Shown: positions 54,010 to 62,870 of the stretch, piece after piece
Numbering within the stretch: the stretch's first letter is position 1
Layout: every line of letters starts with the position of its first letter
Assembly (NCBI RefSeq): GCF_965184065.1
Contig: NZ_OZ239098.1
Strand: one strand, 5' to 3'
DNA: 64,000 bases
DNA from: Methylopumilus sp026399645
GTDB lineage: Bacteria; Pseudomonadota; Gammaproteobacteria; Burkholderiales; Methylophilaceae
The notes under the pieces: model-generated
What the model saw: only the letters and a program-made list of their open reading frames with translations
The model's database searches: none
Told to the model about the DNA's origin: nothing
Position numbers and translations under genes: made by a program

Positions 54010-54076
54010 TTTTGAAAAATAAAATTAATTATTAAATGAATTATAACTTCTCATAACACTTTTGCTAGCGCTATCT

Positions 54077-55174
54077 TTAGGCGGGATAGATTGCACCTAA
54101 AATACGCAAGCCTTTAGCGCCAGTGACTTGAGGTAAGTTACCCGCTTTTAAAAATAGTGTTTGTTTTGCAAGCCACGCAAATGCAGCAGCTTCCACATGC
54201 TGTGTCGGCATGCCAAGGGCATCCGTGAGTTGAATTTTTATTTGAGGCATTAATGATTTTAATCGCTCAACTAAAAAACTATTTAAAGCACCACCACCAC
54301 ACAGATAAATTTCTATGATATTTGCGTTATGAGTACCTATCGCTTTTGAAATACTTAATGCCGTGAGTTCCAATAGCGTTCTTTGGATATCATGAGCGGG
54401 GTAAGATTTTTGTAAGTGTTTGTTGAGCCAAGCTTCATTAAAGTGATCGCGACCTGTGCTCTTGGGCGCAGTTTTTTCAAAATAAGGATCTTTAAAAAAT
54501 GCATCAAGAAGCGTTTGAATAAGCTCGCCTTCCTTGGCCCAAGAACCATCCTCATCGAATGCTTTACGAAGGTGCTTTTGACTCCAGTGATCTAATAAAA
54601 GATTGCCAGGCCCACTATCAAAGCCTGATACTGAGGTTTCGGGATTTAATAGGGTGATGTTGGCAATCCCACCAATATTTACAATCGCACGATGCGTTGT
54701 TGGGTGTGAAAAAATTTCTTTATGAAATGCAGGTACTAAGGGAGCGCCTTGTCCGCCCGCTGCAACATCGCGACTGCGAAAATCAGCAATCACATTGATA
54801 TAAGAAAGCTCAGCTAAGAGCGCAGGACTTCCAATTTGCAAGGTGAAGCCTTTTTGTGGCTGATGGCGAATGGTTTGTCCATGAAACCCAATCGCTTTGA
54901 TGTCTTTGGGTGAAGTGCCTGTTTTTTTAATTAAAGCCTTAATAGCTTGATAGGCTTTTTGGCTCACTATATTGCCTGCGATGAGGCTATCTTCGAGCTC
55001 ATTGGTATACGGCAAATGAAGTCCTAAAAGACTTTTTTTCAATGTATCTTCGTAGGGGACATAACTATGACCCATAATTTTGATGTCTTGAAGTGAATCA
55101 CCAAAATTAACAAGCACAGCGTCCATCCCATCAAGGCTGGTGCCAGACATAAGACCTATAAATAATTCATTCAT
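54077..55174 (-). CDS. anmK: Anhydro-N-acetylmuramic acid kinase
   Basis: Phosphorylates and hydrolyses anhydroMurNAc to MurNAc-6-phosphate in cell-wall recycling. 365 residues from ATG 55174; the frame is open further upstream to 55270, but family members begin as MNELFIGLMSGTSLDGMDAVL, so the inner start is chosen. ATP-site pieces: FHGQTIRHQP, VIADFRSRDVAAGGQGAPLVPAFH, NIGGIANIT, FDSGPGNLLLD and CGGGALNSFLVERL. Divergent from tyrS. Confidence 0.94.
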   Translation of the reverse strand: MNELFIGLMSGTSLDGMDAVLVNFGDSLQDIKIMGHSYVPYEDTLKKSLLGLHLPYTNELEDSLIAGNIVSQKAYQAIKALIKKTGTSPKDIKAIGFHGQTIRHQPQKGFTLQIGSPALLAELSYINVIADFRSRDVAAGGQGAPLVPAFHKEIFSHPTTHRAIVNIGGIANITLLNPETSVSGFDSGPGNLLLDHWSQKHLRKAFDEDGSWAKEGELIQTLLDAFFKDPYFEKTAPKSTGRDHFNEAWLNKHLQKSYPAHDIQRTLLELTALSISKAIGTHNANIIEIYLCGGGALNSFLVERLKSLMPQIKIQLTDALGMPTQHVEAAAFAWLAKQTLFLKAGNLPQVTGAKGLRILGAIYPA

Positions 55175-55281
55175 GTGTAGGATTGTAAATGGTTTATTTC
55201 CGCTATTTTCCATATTGGTAAAATAATTTAGGCTAAAATGATTGCAATTACTAAACTTCAATAAAACCATCGGAAATATTT

Positions 55282-56481
55282 GTGGCTACTGAAATCAATC
55301 AAGCGTTAGCACTCATCAAACGAGGCGCCGAAGAAATTCTTCTAAAAGAAGAGCTTCTCGAAAAACTTAAAAAAGGTAAGCCTTTAAGAGTTAAGGCCGG
55401 CTTTGATCCTACAGCACCCGATCTTCATTTAGGCCATACTGTTTTATTAAATAAACTAAAACAGTTTCAGGACTTAGGCCATCATGTTTTATTTTTAATT
55501 GGCGACTTCACGGGCATGATTGGCGACCCCACTGGCAAAAGTACAACACGCCCCCCTTTATCTCAAGATGAAGTGAAAAAAAATGCTGAGAGCTATGCTG
55601 ATCAAGTTTTTAAAATATTAAAGCGCGATCAAACCGAGGTTGTTTTTAATTCAAAATGGCTGACTGATTTAGGTGCGGCAGGCATGCTTAAATTAGCTGC
55701 AAGCCATACAGTAGCTCGTATGTTAGAGCGCGATGATTTTAGTAAAAGATATAAAGCCAATCAGCCCATCGCTATTCATGAATTTCTATATCCCCTTCTT
55801 CAGGGTTATGACTCGGTGGCATTGAAAGCAGACGTGGAATTAGGTGGTACTGATCAAAAATTTAATTTATTAATGGGTCGCGAGTTACAAAAGCAATCAG
55901 GTCAATCTCCCCAATGTGTCATTACCATGCCGCTTCTCGAAGGTTTGGATGGGGTACAAAAAATGTCTAAATCCTTGGGCAATTTCATAGGAATTAATGA
56001 AGCGCCTGAAATCATATTTGCAAAAATTATGTCAGTTTCAGATGAATTAATGTGGCGATATATTGAGCTACTTTCTTTTGCATCCATGGATGAGATTGCG
56101 GGCTGGAAAGCGCATGTCAAAGCAGGTCAAAATCCTCGCGACATTAAAGTCACTTTTGCCCAAGAAATTGTAGCGCGCTTTCATTCAAAAGACGCTGCTA
56201 TTGAGGCGTTAGAAAATTTCGAGACGCGCTCTAAAGGAGGTATTCCAGACAATATTCCTGAAATAAATATCACGATTCAAGCTGATACGATTGGCATTTT
56301 GCAGCTTCTTAAAGAAGCCTCGCTTGTGGCGAGCACATCTGAAGGCATGCGCCTGATCGAAGGCGGGGGCATAAAAATTGACGGAGAGCGTCTTGAAGAT
56401 GGCAAAAAAATGATTTCTAAAAATAGTGAATTTGTGGCCCAGGTGGGCAAGCGGAAATTCGCAAAGATTAGAGTTCTTTAA
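55282..56481 (+). CDS. tyrS: Tyrosyl-tRNA synthetase
   Basis: Class I synthetase charging tRNA-Tyr. 399 residues from GTG 55282. Motifs: RVKAGFDPTAPDLHLGHTVLLNKLKQFQ (HIGH variant HLGH), LGGTDQKFNLLMGRELQ, KMSKSLGNF (KMSKS) near residue 230, and a C-terminal S4 RNA-binding domain (LLKEASLVASTSEGMRLIEGGGIKIDGE). The sequence is of the long TyrRS type found in many proteobacteria. Confidence 0.96.
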   Translation: MATEINQALALIKRGAEEILLKEELLEKLKKGKPLRVKAGFDPTAPDLHLGHTVLLNKLKQFQDLGHHVLFLIGDFTGMIGDPTGKSTTRPPLSQDEVKKNAESYADQVFKILKRDQTEVVFNSKWLTDLGAAGMLKLAASHTVARMLERDDFSKRYKANQPIAIHEFLYPLLQGYDSVALKADVELGGTDQKFNLLMGRELQKQSGQSPQCVITMPLLEGLDGVQKMSKSLGNFIGINEAPEIIFAKIMSVSDELMWRYIELLSFASMDEIAGWKAHVKAGQNPRDIKVTFAQEIVARFHSKDAAIEALENFETRSKGGIPDNIPEINITIQADTIGILQLLKEASLVASTSEGMRLIEGGGIKIDGERLEDGKKMISKNSEFVAQVGKRKFAKIRVL

Positions 56482-56540
56482 TGTGATGGATCATATTGAT
56501 TTTGAATGAACTTTTGATTTCAATTATCTGAATTTATTGA

Positions 56541-56585
56541 TATAATTCGGCATGAAAATATTGATGGGCTTTAAGCCCATTTTTT
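56541..56585 (+). promoter_or_regulatory. Candidate rimP-operon promoter and leader hairpin (terminator/attenuator-like)
   Basis: A TATAAT at 56541-56546 (weak TTTCAA -35 at 17 bp) is followed 17 bp later by ATGGGC-TTTAA-GCCCAT (56564-56580) and six T. A terminator-like stem therefore lies between promoter and rimP start at 56628. It may end the tyrS transcript and also act as an attenuator in the rimP leader, as premature terminators are known from rimP leaders of other proteobacteria. Confidence 0.6.
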
Positions 56586-56627
56586 GTTTCTGCAACTTGG
56601 GGAATTTTAGGAAATCAGCCTTGTAAG

Positions 56628-57068
56628 ATGGAAAAGCTTGAAACATTAATTGAAAAAACCGTACAGCAACTCGGCTATGAGTTGGCAGATTTGGAGATTT
56701 CAAATCGAGGAAAGCTTTTGCGTGTTTATATTGATAAGCCTGATTCAGTGACGATTGACGATTGCACTTTAGTGAGCAACCATTTAGGCCACGTTCTTAC
56801 CGTAGAGCAGGATTTAGATTACGACCGACTAGAGGTTTCATCCCCTGGTATGGATCGCGTGTTAAAGAAATTAGCTGATTTTGAACGCTTTAAAGGCGAG
56901 CGGGCTTCTGTGAAGTTAAGAATGCCTTTAGATGCGCGTAAAAATTTTTTAGGCACGATTGATGGGACAGAAAAAGATACTGTACTTTTGTTGTGCGAGG
57001 GTGAGCTCTATCGCTTCGCTTTATCAAATATTGATAAAGCTCGATTGAGCCCAGAATTTAAACGTTAG
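56628..57068 (+). CDS. rimP: Ribosome maturation factor RimP
   Basis: Needed for 30S subunit maturation. 146 residues, two-domain RimP: N-terminal alpha/beta domain (LETLIEKTVQQLGYELADLEI, LRVYIDKPDSVTIDDCTLVSNHLGHVL) with EVSSPGMDRVLKK, and a C-terminal SH3-like barrel. First gene of the classical rimP-nusA-infB-rbfA-truB-rpsO operon. Confidence 0.96.
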   Translation: MEKLETLIEKTVQQLGYELADLEISNRGKLLRVYIDKPDSVTIDDCTLVSNHLGHVLTVEQDLDYDRLEVSSPGMDRVLKKLADFERFKGERASVKLRMPLDARKNFLGTIDGTEKDTVLLLCEGELYRFALSNIDKARLSPEFKR

Positions 57069-57089
57069 AAAATAGTTGCGGAGATTGAG

Positions 57090-58556
57090 ATGAGTCGCGA
57101 GATTTTATTGTTAGTAGATGCTTTAGCCCATGAAAAAAATGTGAACAAAGATGTGGTCTTTGAGGCTCTTGAATCAGCTTTGGCTTCAGCTACAAAGAAA
57201 AAAAATACAGAAGATATTGATGTGCGCGTTGAAATTGATCGTGACACAGGTGAATATAAATCTTTTAGACGTTGGACTTTTTTAAATGATGAGCTCATTG
57301 AAAATGAACACGCTCAAATTTCTCTTCTAGATCCTCGCGCTGAAGGCAAGGTGGAAAACGATACGATTGAAGTGCCTTTGGAGTCGATTGAATTTGGACG
57401 TATTGGTGCACAAGCTGCAAAACAAGTCATCTTACAAAAAGTACGTGAAGCTGAAAGAGAACAAATTTTAGAAGATTTCTTGGGCCGTAATGAAAAATTA
57501 GTGACCGGTGTAATCAAACGTATGGACCGCGGTAATGGGATCATTGAAGTGGGTCGTATTGAAGCCGTGCTTCCTCGTGATCAAATGATTCCTAAAGAAA
57601 ATTTACGTATCGGCGATCGTGTAAGAGCCTATCTGACAAACGTTGAAAGAAGTCATCGTGGACCACAACTTATTTTATCTAGAACAGCACCTGAATTTCT
57701 TGTGCGTTTATTTGAACTTGAAGTACCAGAAATTGAAGAAGGCCTGCTAGAAATTAAATCGGCATCACGTGACCCAGGGTTGCGTTCAAAAATTGCTGTG
57801 AAAGCAAACGATCAAAGAATTGATCCAGTAGGCACATGTGTAGGTATGCGAGGATCAAGGGTTCAAGCAGTGACAGGTGAACTTGCAGGAGAGCGTGTCG
57901 ATATTGTTTTATGGTCCATGGAGCCAGCACAGTTTGTGATCAATGCGATGGCACCGGCTGAAGTTTCGAGCATTGTGGTCGATGAAGAAAAACACAGTAT
58001 GGATGTTGTAGTGAATGAAGAAAATTTAGCGCAAGCAATTGGGCGAAATGGACAAAACGTTCGCCTTGCCTCCGAGCTCACAGGTTGGAATATTAATATT
58101 CTGACAGAAGAAGAGTCCTCTAAGAAAAATGAAGAAGAATATGCAAGTACGAGCCAATTATTCATGGCGAAACTTGATGTGGACGAAGATGTGGCCGACA
58201 TTCTTGTGCAAGAAGGATTTAGCACGCTAGAAGAAATTGCTTATGTGCCATTGCAAGAGATGTTAGAGATCGAAGCGTTCGATGAAGACACGGTGAATGA
58301 ACTTCGTTCGCGCGCACGTGCAGCTCTTCTCACTGAAGCGATTGCAAAAGAAGAAAAAGTTGAAGAAGCGGCAGAAGACCTTCTCACAATGGAAGGCATG
58401 GATGACGCTACGGCTAACCTTCTTGCTTCAAAAGGTATTTCGAAAATGGATGATCTTGCAGATCTTGCTGTAGATGAATTGGTTGAAATGACTTCAATGG
58501 ATGAAGAGCGCGCGAAACAGTTAATCATGACTGCTAGAGCGCCTTGGTTTGTTTAA
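57090..58556 (+). CDS. nusA: Transcription termination/antitermination factor NusA
   Basis: 488 residues. N-terminal RNA-polymerase-binding domain (1-125), S1 domain (about 135-200, LVTGVIKRMDRGNGIIEVGR), KH1 and KH2 (GTCVGMRGSRVQAVTGELAGERVDIV; IGRNGQNVRLASELTGWNINI) and two C-terminal acidic repeats (LFMAKLDVDEDVADILVQEG; EDLLTMEGMDDATANLLASKG) as in gammaproteobacteria. It starts 21 bp after rimP. Confidence 0.97.
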   Translation: MSREILLLVDALAHEKNVNKDVVFEALESALASATKKKNTEDIDVRVEIDRDTGEYKSFRRWTFLNDELIENEHAQISLLDPRAEGKVENDTIEVPLESIEFGRIGAQAAKQVILQKVREAEREQILEDFLGRNEKLVTGVIKRMDRGNGIIEVGRIEAVLPRDQMIPKENLRIGDRVRAYLTNVERSHRGPQLILSRTAPEFLVRLFELEVPEIEEGLLEIKSASRDPGLRSKIAVKANDQRIDPVGTCVGMRGSRVQAVTGELAGERVDIVLWSMEPAQFVINAMAPAEVSSIVVDEEKHSMDVVVNEENLAQAIGRNGQNVRLASELTGWNINILTEEESSKKNEEEYASTSQLFMAKLDVDEDVADILVQEGFSTLEEIAYVPLQEMLEIEAFDEDTVNELRSRARAALLTEAIAKEEKVEEAAEDLLTMEGMDDATANLLASKGISKMDDLADLAVDELVEMTSMDEERAKQLIMTARAPWFV

Positions 58557-58595
58557 AGGTACATTCACCCTACGATGAATATTATGAGGTACTAA

Positions 58596-61094
58596 ATGGG
58601 ACTATCAACCGTCACTAAATTTGCTGAAGAATTAGGATTACCTGTTGATTTATTAATCGAACAGCTTAAAAGTGCTGGCGTGAATAAATCAGTAGCAGAA
58701 GATTCATTAAGCGAAATAGACAAATCAGCACTTCTCGAATATCTTCGTAAAGAGCATGGCCAAACTCAAGTGCCAAAAAACAAAATCACTTTAACGCACA
58801 AACAAAATAAAGAGATTAAAAAAACGGATAGCACAGGACGTGCTCGCACCATTCAAGTTGAGGTACGCAAAAAACGTGTTCTCGTGAGACGAGAAGATGG
58901 ACAACCGGTCGATACACCTATTGTGGAATCTGCACCTGTTGAAGCAGTTGCTAAAACTCAAACAAAAACACACGTGCTTGGCGAGGATCAAGTATCAATT
59001 AGAGAAGATGAAGCTAAGCGCCATGCAGCACTTGCAGCAGTTCAAGCCGAAGATATTAGAAAAAAACAAGAAGCAGTTGCGAAAGCAAATGAAGCACCGG
59101 CAGCTAAATTAAGCGAAGGCACGCTTCATCGCCCGGCTTCTAAAGCAGGTGTTAAAGTTGAAACTAAAGAAAAGCAAGTGGACAAGAGTGAAAAAGATTG
59201 GTCCGATCGTGAATTTAAAAAACGTACACTCAAAGGACGTGGCGACTCGAGTGCTTCTTCAGGATGGCGCGCACCTAAATCAAGATTAAAATCTCGCGAA
59301 GAGAACGAAGAGTCAACTTTTGTAGCACCTACTGAACCGATTATTCGAGACATTCATGTGCCTGAAACAATTTCGGTTGCTGACTTAGCACATAAGATGT
59401 CAGTGAAGGCCACTGAGATCATTAAAGTGCTTATGAATATGGGCATGATGGTCACCATTAATCAAATTTTAGATCAAGACACTGGAATGATTGTAGTAGG
59501 TGAAATGGGACATACGCCCGTTGCGGCTTTAGATGAAGATCCTGACGCGCTAATCGAACAAGATTCAAGCATAGAAGCTATATTAGAAACACGACCGCCA
59601 GTGGTCACTGTCATGGGTCACGTGGATCACGGTAAAACTTCATTGCTTGATTACATTAGAACCACACGCGTGGCTTCTGGTGAAGCAGGCGGCATTACAC
59701 AACATATTGGTGCATACCATGTAGAAACACCACGCGGCATGGTGACTTTTTTAGATACACCAGGCCATGAGGCTTTCACTGCAATGCGTGCTCGCGGTGC
59801 TAAGGCTACCGATATTGTGATTTTAGTAGTGGCAGCAGATGACGGTGTGATGCCACAAACGATTGAAGCAATTCATCATGCAAAAGCAGCCAATGTGCCT
59901 CTTGTGGTTGCGATTAATAAAATTGATAAACCTGACGCCTCTGCTGAGCGCGTAAAAATGGAGCTTGTAGCGCAAGAAGTGGTGCCTGAAGATTTTGGTG
60001 GTGACACCATGTTTGTGGAAGTTTCAGCAAAATCAGGACAAGGTATCGATAAACTCCTTGAATCAGTGCTGCTTCAAGCCGAAGTGCTTGAATTAAAAGC
60101 GTCTAAAAATACGCCTGCCAAGGGTATTGTTATTGAAGGCCGACTAGATAAGGGCCGAGGCCCTGTAGCAACTATTCTTATTCAATCAGGTACGTTAAAA
60201 CGCGGCGATACATTATTAGCGGGATCAGCTTTTGGTCGCATTCGTGCGATGCTTGATGAAACTGGCAAAGAAATTAAAGAAGCAGGACCTTCTATGCCTG
60301 TTGAAGTATTAGGTTTAGCAGATGTGCCGAACGCAGGTGAAGAAGTCGTTGTATTAAATGATGAACGTAAAGCCCGTGAAATTGCTCTATTCCGTCAAGG
60401 TAAATTTAGAGATGTGAAATTAGCAAAACAACAAGCTGCAAAACTTGCAAATATATTTGATCAAATGGCTGAAGGTAACGTAAAAGTTTTACCTCTCATT
60501 ATTAAATCTGATGTGCAAGGTTCTTGCGAAGCATTATCTACATCATTACAAAAATTATCTACCGACGAAGTTAAAGTGAATGTCATTCATGTAGGTGTTG
60601 GTGCTGTAACTGAATCTGACGTGAACTTAGCGAGCGCTTCGAAAGCTATTCTCATTGCATTTAATGTTAGAGCGGAAGCAGGCGCGCGTAAATTGATAGA
60701 CTCACTTGAAGTCGATGTGCACTATTACAGTATTATTTACGAAGCTGTTGATCAAGTGAAAGCAGCCCTTGGTGGATTGTTATCACCTGAGAAAAAAGAA
60801 AGCATCATTGGCATGGTTGAAATTCGTGAAGTATTTAAAATTTCTAAAATTGGCTCCATTGCGGGTTGTTATGTTCAAGATGGTGTGATTAGAAGAAGTT
60901 CAATGGTGCGCATCTTAAGAGACAATGTCGTCATTCACTCGGGCGAACTTGATTCATTAAAACGCTTCAAAGATGATGTGAAAGAAGTTAAAAATAATTT
61001 CGAGTGCGGACTCTCCATTAAAAACTTTAATGAAATTGAAGTGGGCGACATGCTCGAAGTGTTTGAAGTCGTTGAGATCGCGCGTAAGCTTTAA
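58596..61094 (+). CDS. infB: Translation initiation factor IF-2
   Basis: GTPase that delivers fMet-tRNA to the 30S subunit. 832 residues: an N-terminal IF2_N domain, a charged linker rich in Lys/Glu/Ala (about 60-245), a second IF2_N domain near residue 255, the G domain with VVTVMGHVDHGKTSLLDYIR, DTPGHEAFTAMRARGAK and NKIDKPDA, and C-terminal beta barrels and C2 domain ending EVFEVVEIARKL. 39 bp after nusA, 2 bp before rbfA. Confidence 0.98.
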   Translation: MGLSTVTKFAEELGLPVDLLIEQLKSAGVNKSVAEDSLSEIDKSALLEYLRKEHGQTQVPKNKITLTHKQNKEIKKTDSTGRARTIQVEVRKKRVLVRREDGQPVDTPIVESAPVEAVAKTQTKTHVLGEDQVSIREDEAKRHAALAAVQAEDIRKKQEAVAKANEAPAAKLSEGTLHRPASKAGVKVETKEKQVDKSEKDWSDREFKKRTLKGRGDSSASSGWRAPKSRLKSREENEESTFVAPTEPIIRDIHVPETISVADLAHKMSVKATEIIKVLMNMGMMVTINQILDQDTGMIVVGEMGHTPVAALDEDPDALIEQDSSIEAILETRPPVVTVMGHVDHGKTSLLDYIRTTRVASGEAGGITQHIGAYHVETPRGMVTFLDTPGHEAFTAMRARGAKATDIVILVVAADDGVMPQTIEAIHHAKAANVPLVVAINKIDKPDASAERVKMELVAQEVVPEDFGGDTMFVEVSAKSGQGIDKLLESVLLQAEVLELKASKNTPAKGIVIEGRLDKGRGPVATILIQSGTLKRGDTLLAGSAFGRIRAMLDETGKEIKEAGPSMPVEVLGLADVPNAGEEVVVLNDERKAREIALFRQGKFRDVKLAKQQAAKLANIFDQMAEGNVKVLPLIIKSDVQGSCEALSTSLQKLSTDEVKVNVIHVGVGAVTESDVNLASASKAILIAFNVRAEAGARKLIDSLEVDVHYYSIIYEAVDQVKAALGGLLSPEKKESIIGMVEIREVFKISKIGSIAGCYVQDGVIRRSSMVRILRDNVVIHSGELDSLKRFKDDVKEVKNNFECGLSIKNFNEIEVGDMLEVFEVVEIARKL

Positions 61095-61096
61095 CC

Positions 61097-61444
61097 ATGG
61101 TGAATCGCTCTTATGCAAGAAGTGATCGTATTTCAGAACAAATAAAGCGAGAACTCGCAGAGCTTATTCAGTCAGAACTCAAAGATCCTGCTGTGGGAAT
61201 GTTGACGATCACTGAAGTTCAAGTCACCCCTGACTTACTCCACGCTAAAATATATTTTACTTCCCCTACAAATGATCCTTTAATCATGCAAGGCCTAGAT
61301 CGCTCGACAGGATATTTACGTGCACAATTATCAAAACGTATGGCGACACGTGGCATCCCACAACTTCATTTTGTGTACGATACGTCGATTGATGAGGGGA
61401 TGAAGATTTCACAACTCATTAAAGACGCACTACCTCCTCAGTAA
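61097..61444 (+). CDS. rbfA: Ribosome-binding factor A
   Basis: 30S maturation and cold-adaptation factor. 115 residues, KH-like fold: RSDRISEQIKRELAELIQSELKDPAVGMLTITEVQVTPDLLHAKIYFTS is a canonical RbfA N terminus; the end FVYDTSIDEGMKISQLIKDAL also fits. Between infB (2 bp) and truB (9 bp). Confidence 0.96.
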   Translation: MVNRSYARSDRISEQIKRELAELIQSELKDPAVGMLTITEVQVTPDLLHAKIYFTSPTNDPLIMQGLDRSTGYLRAQLSKRMATRGIPQLHFVYDTSIDEGMKISQLIKDALPPQ

Positions 61445-61453
61445 TTTATTTTC

Positions 61454-62356
61454 ATGCAAAAGAAGTCTACGAAGCGCGAGATTGATGGCGTTTTTTTACT
61501 CAATAAGCCGCTTGGATTTTCATCCAATCAAGCCTTAAAAAAAATCCAATGGTTATTTAATGCAAAAAAAGCAGGACACACAGGCACGCTTGATCCTATG
61601 GCCTCAGGGCTTCTTCCTATTTGCTTAGGTGAGGCTACAAAATTTTCACACCGTCTTCTTAATGCTAACAAAACTTATATCGCAACAATTCAATTCGGCG
61701 TGACCACTACCACAGGCGACCAAGAAGGTGAGGTGATCTCAGAAAAAGAGGTTATTTTTAATGAAGTCCAATTAAAAGAAACGCTGCAAAAATTTATAGG
61801 CGATATTACACAAATACCCCCGATGTATTCCGCATTGAAATTTGAAGGGAAGCCCCTCTATGAATATGCAAGAAAAGGGATTGAAATTGAACGCAAATCT
61901 AGACAAATCACCATCTATGACCTCAAGCTTATAAAAGTTGAAGGCAGTGTCACGACACTTGAAGTTTCCTGCAGCAAGGGTACTTATATTCGCACTTTGG
62001 CAGAAGATATTGGGCAAGCACTAGGGTGTGGCGCTCACTTAAAGGGCTTAGAAAGAACCCAAACAGGTAATTTTCAATTGTCAGATGCCCTCTCGATCGA
62101 AGCTCTTGAAGCTATAGACGTCGCATCTCGAGAAAAGATACTTTTGCCTATCGATGCATTATTAGAAGGGTTATCATCGATTGAGCTGACTTCGACTGAA
62201 ACAGAAGCGATTAAAAAAGGGCAAAGCATTGATTTTATTAGCAAAAATGAAGAAGAATTACGCTTATATAGCGCTTCAGGCAAGTTTGTAGGGGTGGGCC
62301 AGCCCGACCTTCAAGGACACCTCCTTCCTAAGCGCTTAATAGCAAATATATTATAA
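61454..62356 (+). CDS. truB: tRNA pseudouridine-55 synthase
   Basis: Isomerises U55 in the TPsiC loop of tRNA. 300 residues. Motifs: FLLNKPLGFSSNQALKKIQWLFNAKKAGHTGTLDPMASGLLPICLGEATKF with the nucleophilic Asp in GTLDP, the KTYIATIQFG strand and the C-terminal PUA-like domain around EAIKKGQSIDF. Fifth gene of the nusA operon; 67 bp before rpsO. Confidence 0.97.
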   Translation: MQKKSTKREIDGVFLLNKPLGFSSNQALKKIQWLFNAKKAGHTGTLDPMASGLLPICLGEATKFSHRLLNANKTYIATIQFGVTTTTGDQEGEVISEKEVIFNEVQLKETLQKFIGDITQIPPMYSALKFEGKPLYEYARKGIEIERKSRQITIYDLKLIKVEGSVTTLEVSCSKGTYIRTLAEDIGQALGCGAHLKGLERTQTGNFQLSDALSIEALEAIDVASREKILLPIDALLEGLSSIELTSTETEAIKKGQSIDFISKNEEELRLYSASGKFVGVGQPDLQGHLLPKRLIANIL

Positions 62357-62364
62357 AAAACATA

Positions 62365-62393
62365 TTGTTAAATCAAAAGAATACAATTAAAAT
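62365..62393 (+). promoter_or_regulatory. Promoter upstream of rpsO
   Basis: TTGTTA (62365-62370), 17-bp spacer, TAAAAT (62388-62393), 30 bp before the rpsO start. It gives rpsO(-pnp) its own promoter besides read-through from truB. Confidence 0.65.
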
Positions 62394-62423
62394 ACGCGGT
62401 TCTGAATGAGGAGAGAAGATTAA

Positions 62424-62693
62424 ATGGCATCAACAGCAGCTGAAAGAGCCAAAGTTGTAAGTGAATATCAACAGGCAAAGAACGATACAGGATCCCCAGA
62501 AGTGCAAGTTGCACTTATCACAAGTCGTATTGGTTATTTAACAGATCATTTCAAAACCAATGCAAAAGACCATCACTCACGTCGTGGACTTTTAGCGCTT
62601 GTAAGTCAACGCAGAAAATTATTGGATTACCTTAAAGGTAAGAGTTTAGGTCGCTATCAATCATTGATTGAGCGTCTAGGTTTACGTAAATAA
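62424..62693 (+). CDS. rpsO: Ribosomal protein S15
   Basis: 89 residues, as in E. coli. Core sequence EYQQAKNDTGSPEVQVALITSRIGYLTDHFKTNAKDHHSRRGLLALVSQRRKLLDYLK is diagnostic. GAGGAGAGAAGATTAA ribosome-binding site. Autogenous control at its leader is known in E. coli but no pseudoknot was worked out here. Confidence 0.98.
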   Translation: MASTAAERAKVVSEYQQAKNDTGSPEVQVALITSRIGYLTDHFKTNAKDHHSRRGLLALVSQRRKLLDYLKGKSLGRYQSLIERLGLRK

Positions 62694-62748
62694 TTTTTTT
62701 AACTATTTAAATTAATTAGTTTAAGAAATTTTTGATTCGTAAGTTTTG

Positions 62749-62795
62749 AAGCCGATTGCAACCCTTCTTAAAAAGGAAGATGCCTCGGCTTTTTT
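62749..62795 (+). terminator. Terminator / leader structure between rpsO and pnp
   Basis: AAGCCGA (62749-62755) pairs with TCGGCTT (62785-62791), enclosing a smaller CTTC...GAAG stem, and is followed by a run of six T. It has the form of an intrinsic terminator that would partly separate rpsO from pnp. Confidence 0.7.
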
Positions 62796-62824
62796 ATTGG
62801 ATGTTAAATGTTAGTTAATGTATT

Positions 62825-62846
62825 CGTTATTAAGAAGTGAATAACG
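62825..62846 (+). promoter_or_regulatory. Hairpin in the pnp leader
   Basis: Perfect 7-bp stem CGTTATT / AATAACG with an 8-nt loop, 25 nt before the pnp start codon. In E. coli the pnp leader is cut by RNase III and PNPase for autoregulation; this stem could be a shorter equivalent, an inference. Confidence 0.4.
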
Positions 62847-62870
62847 GATGAAAAAAGAAAAGGGTAAATT

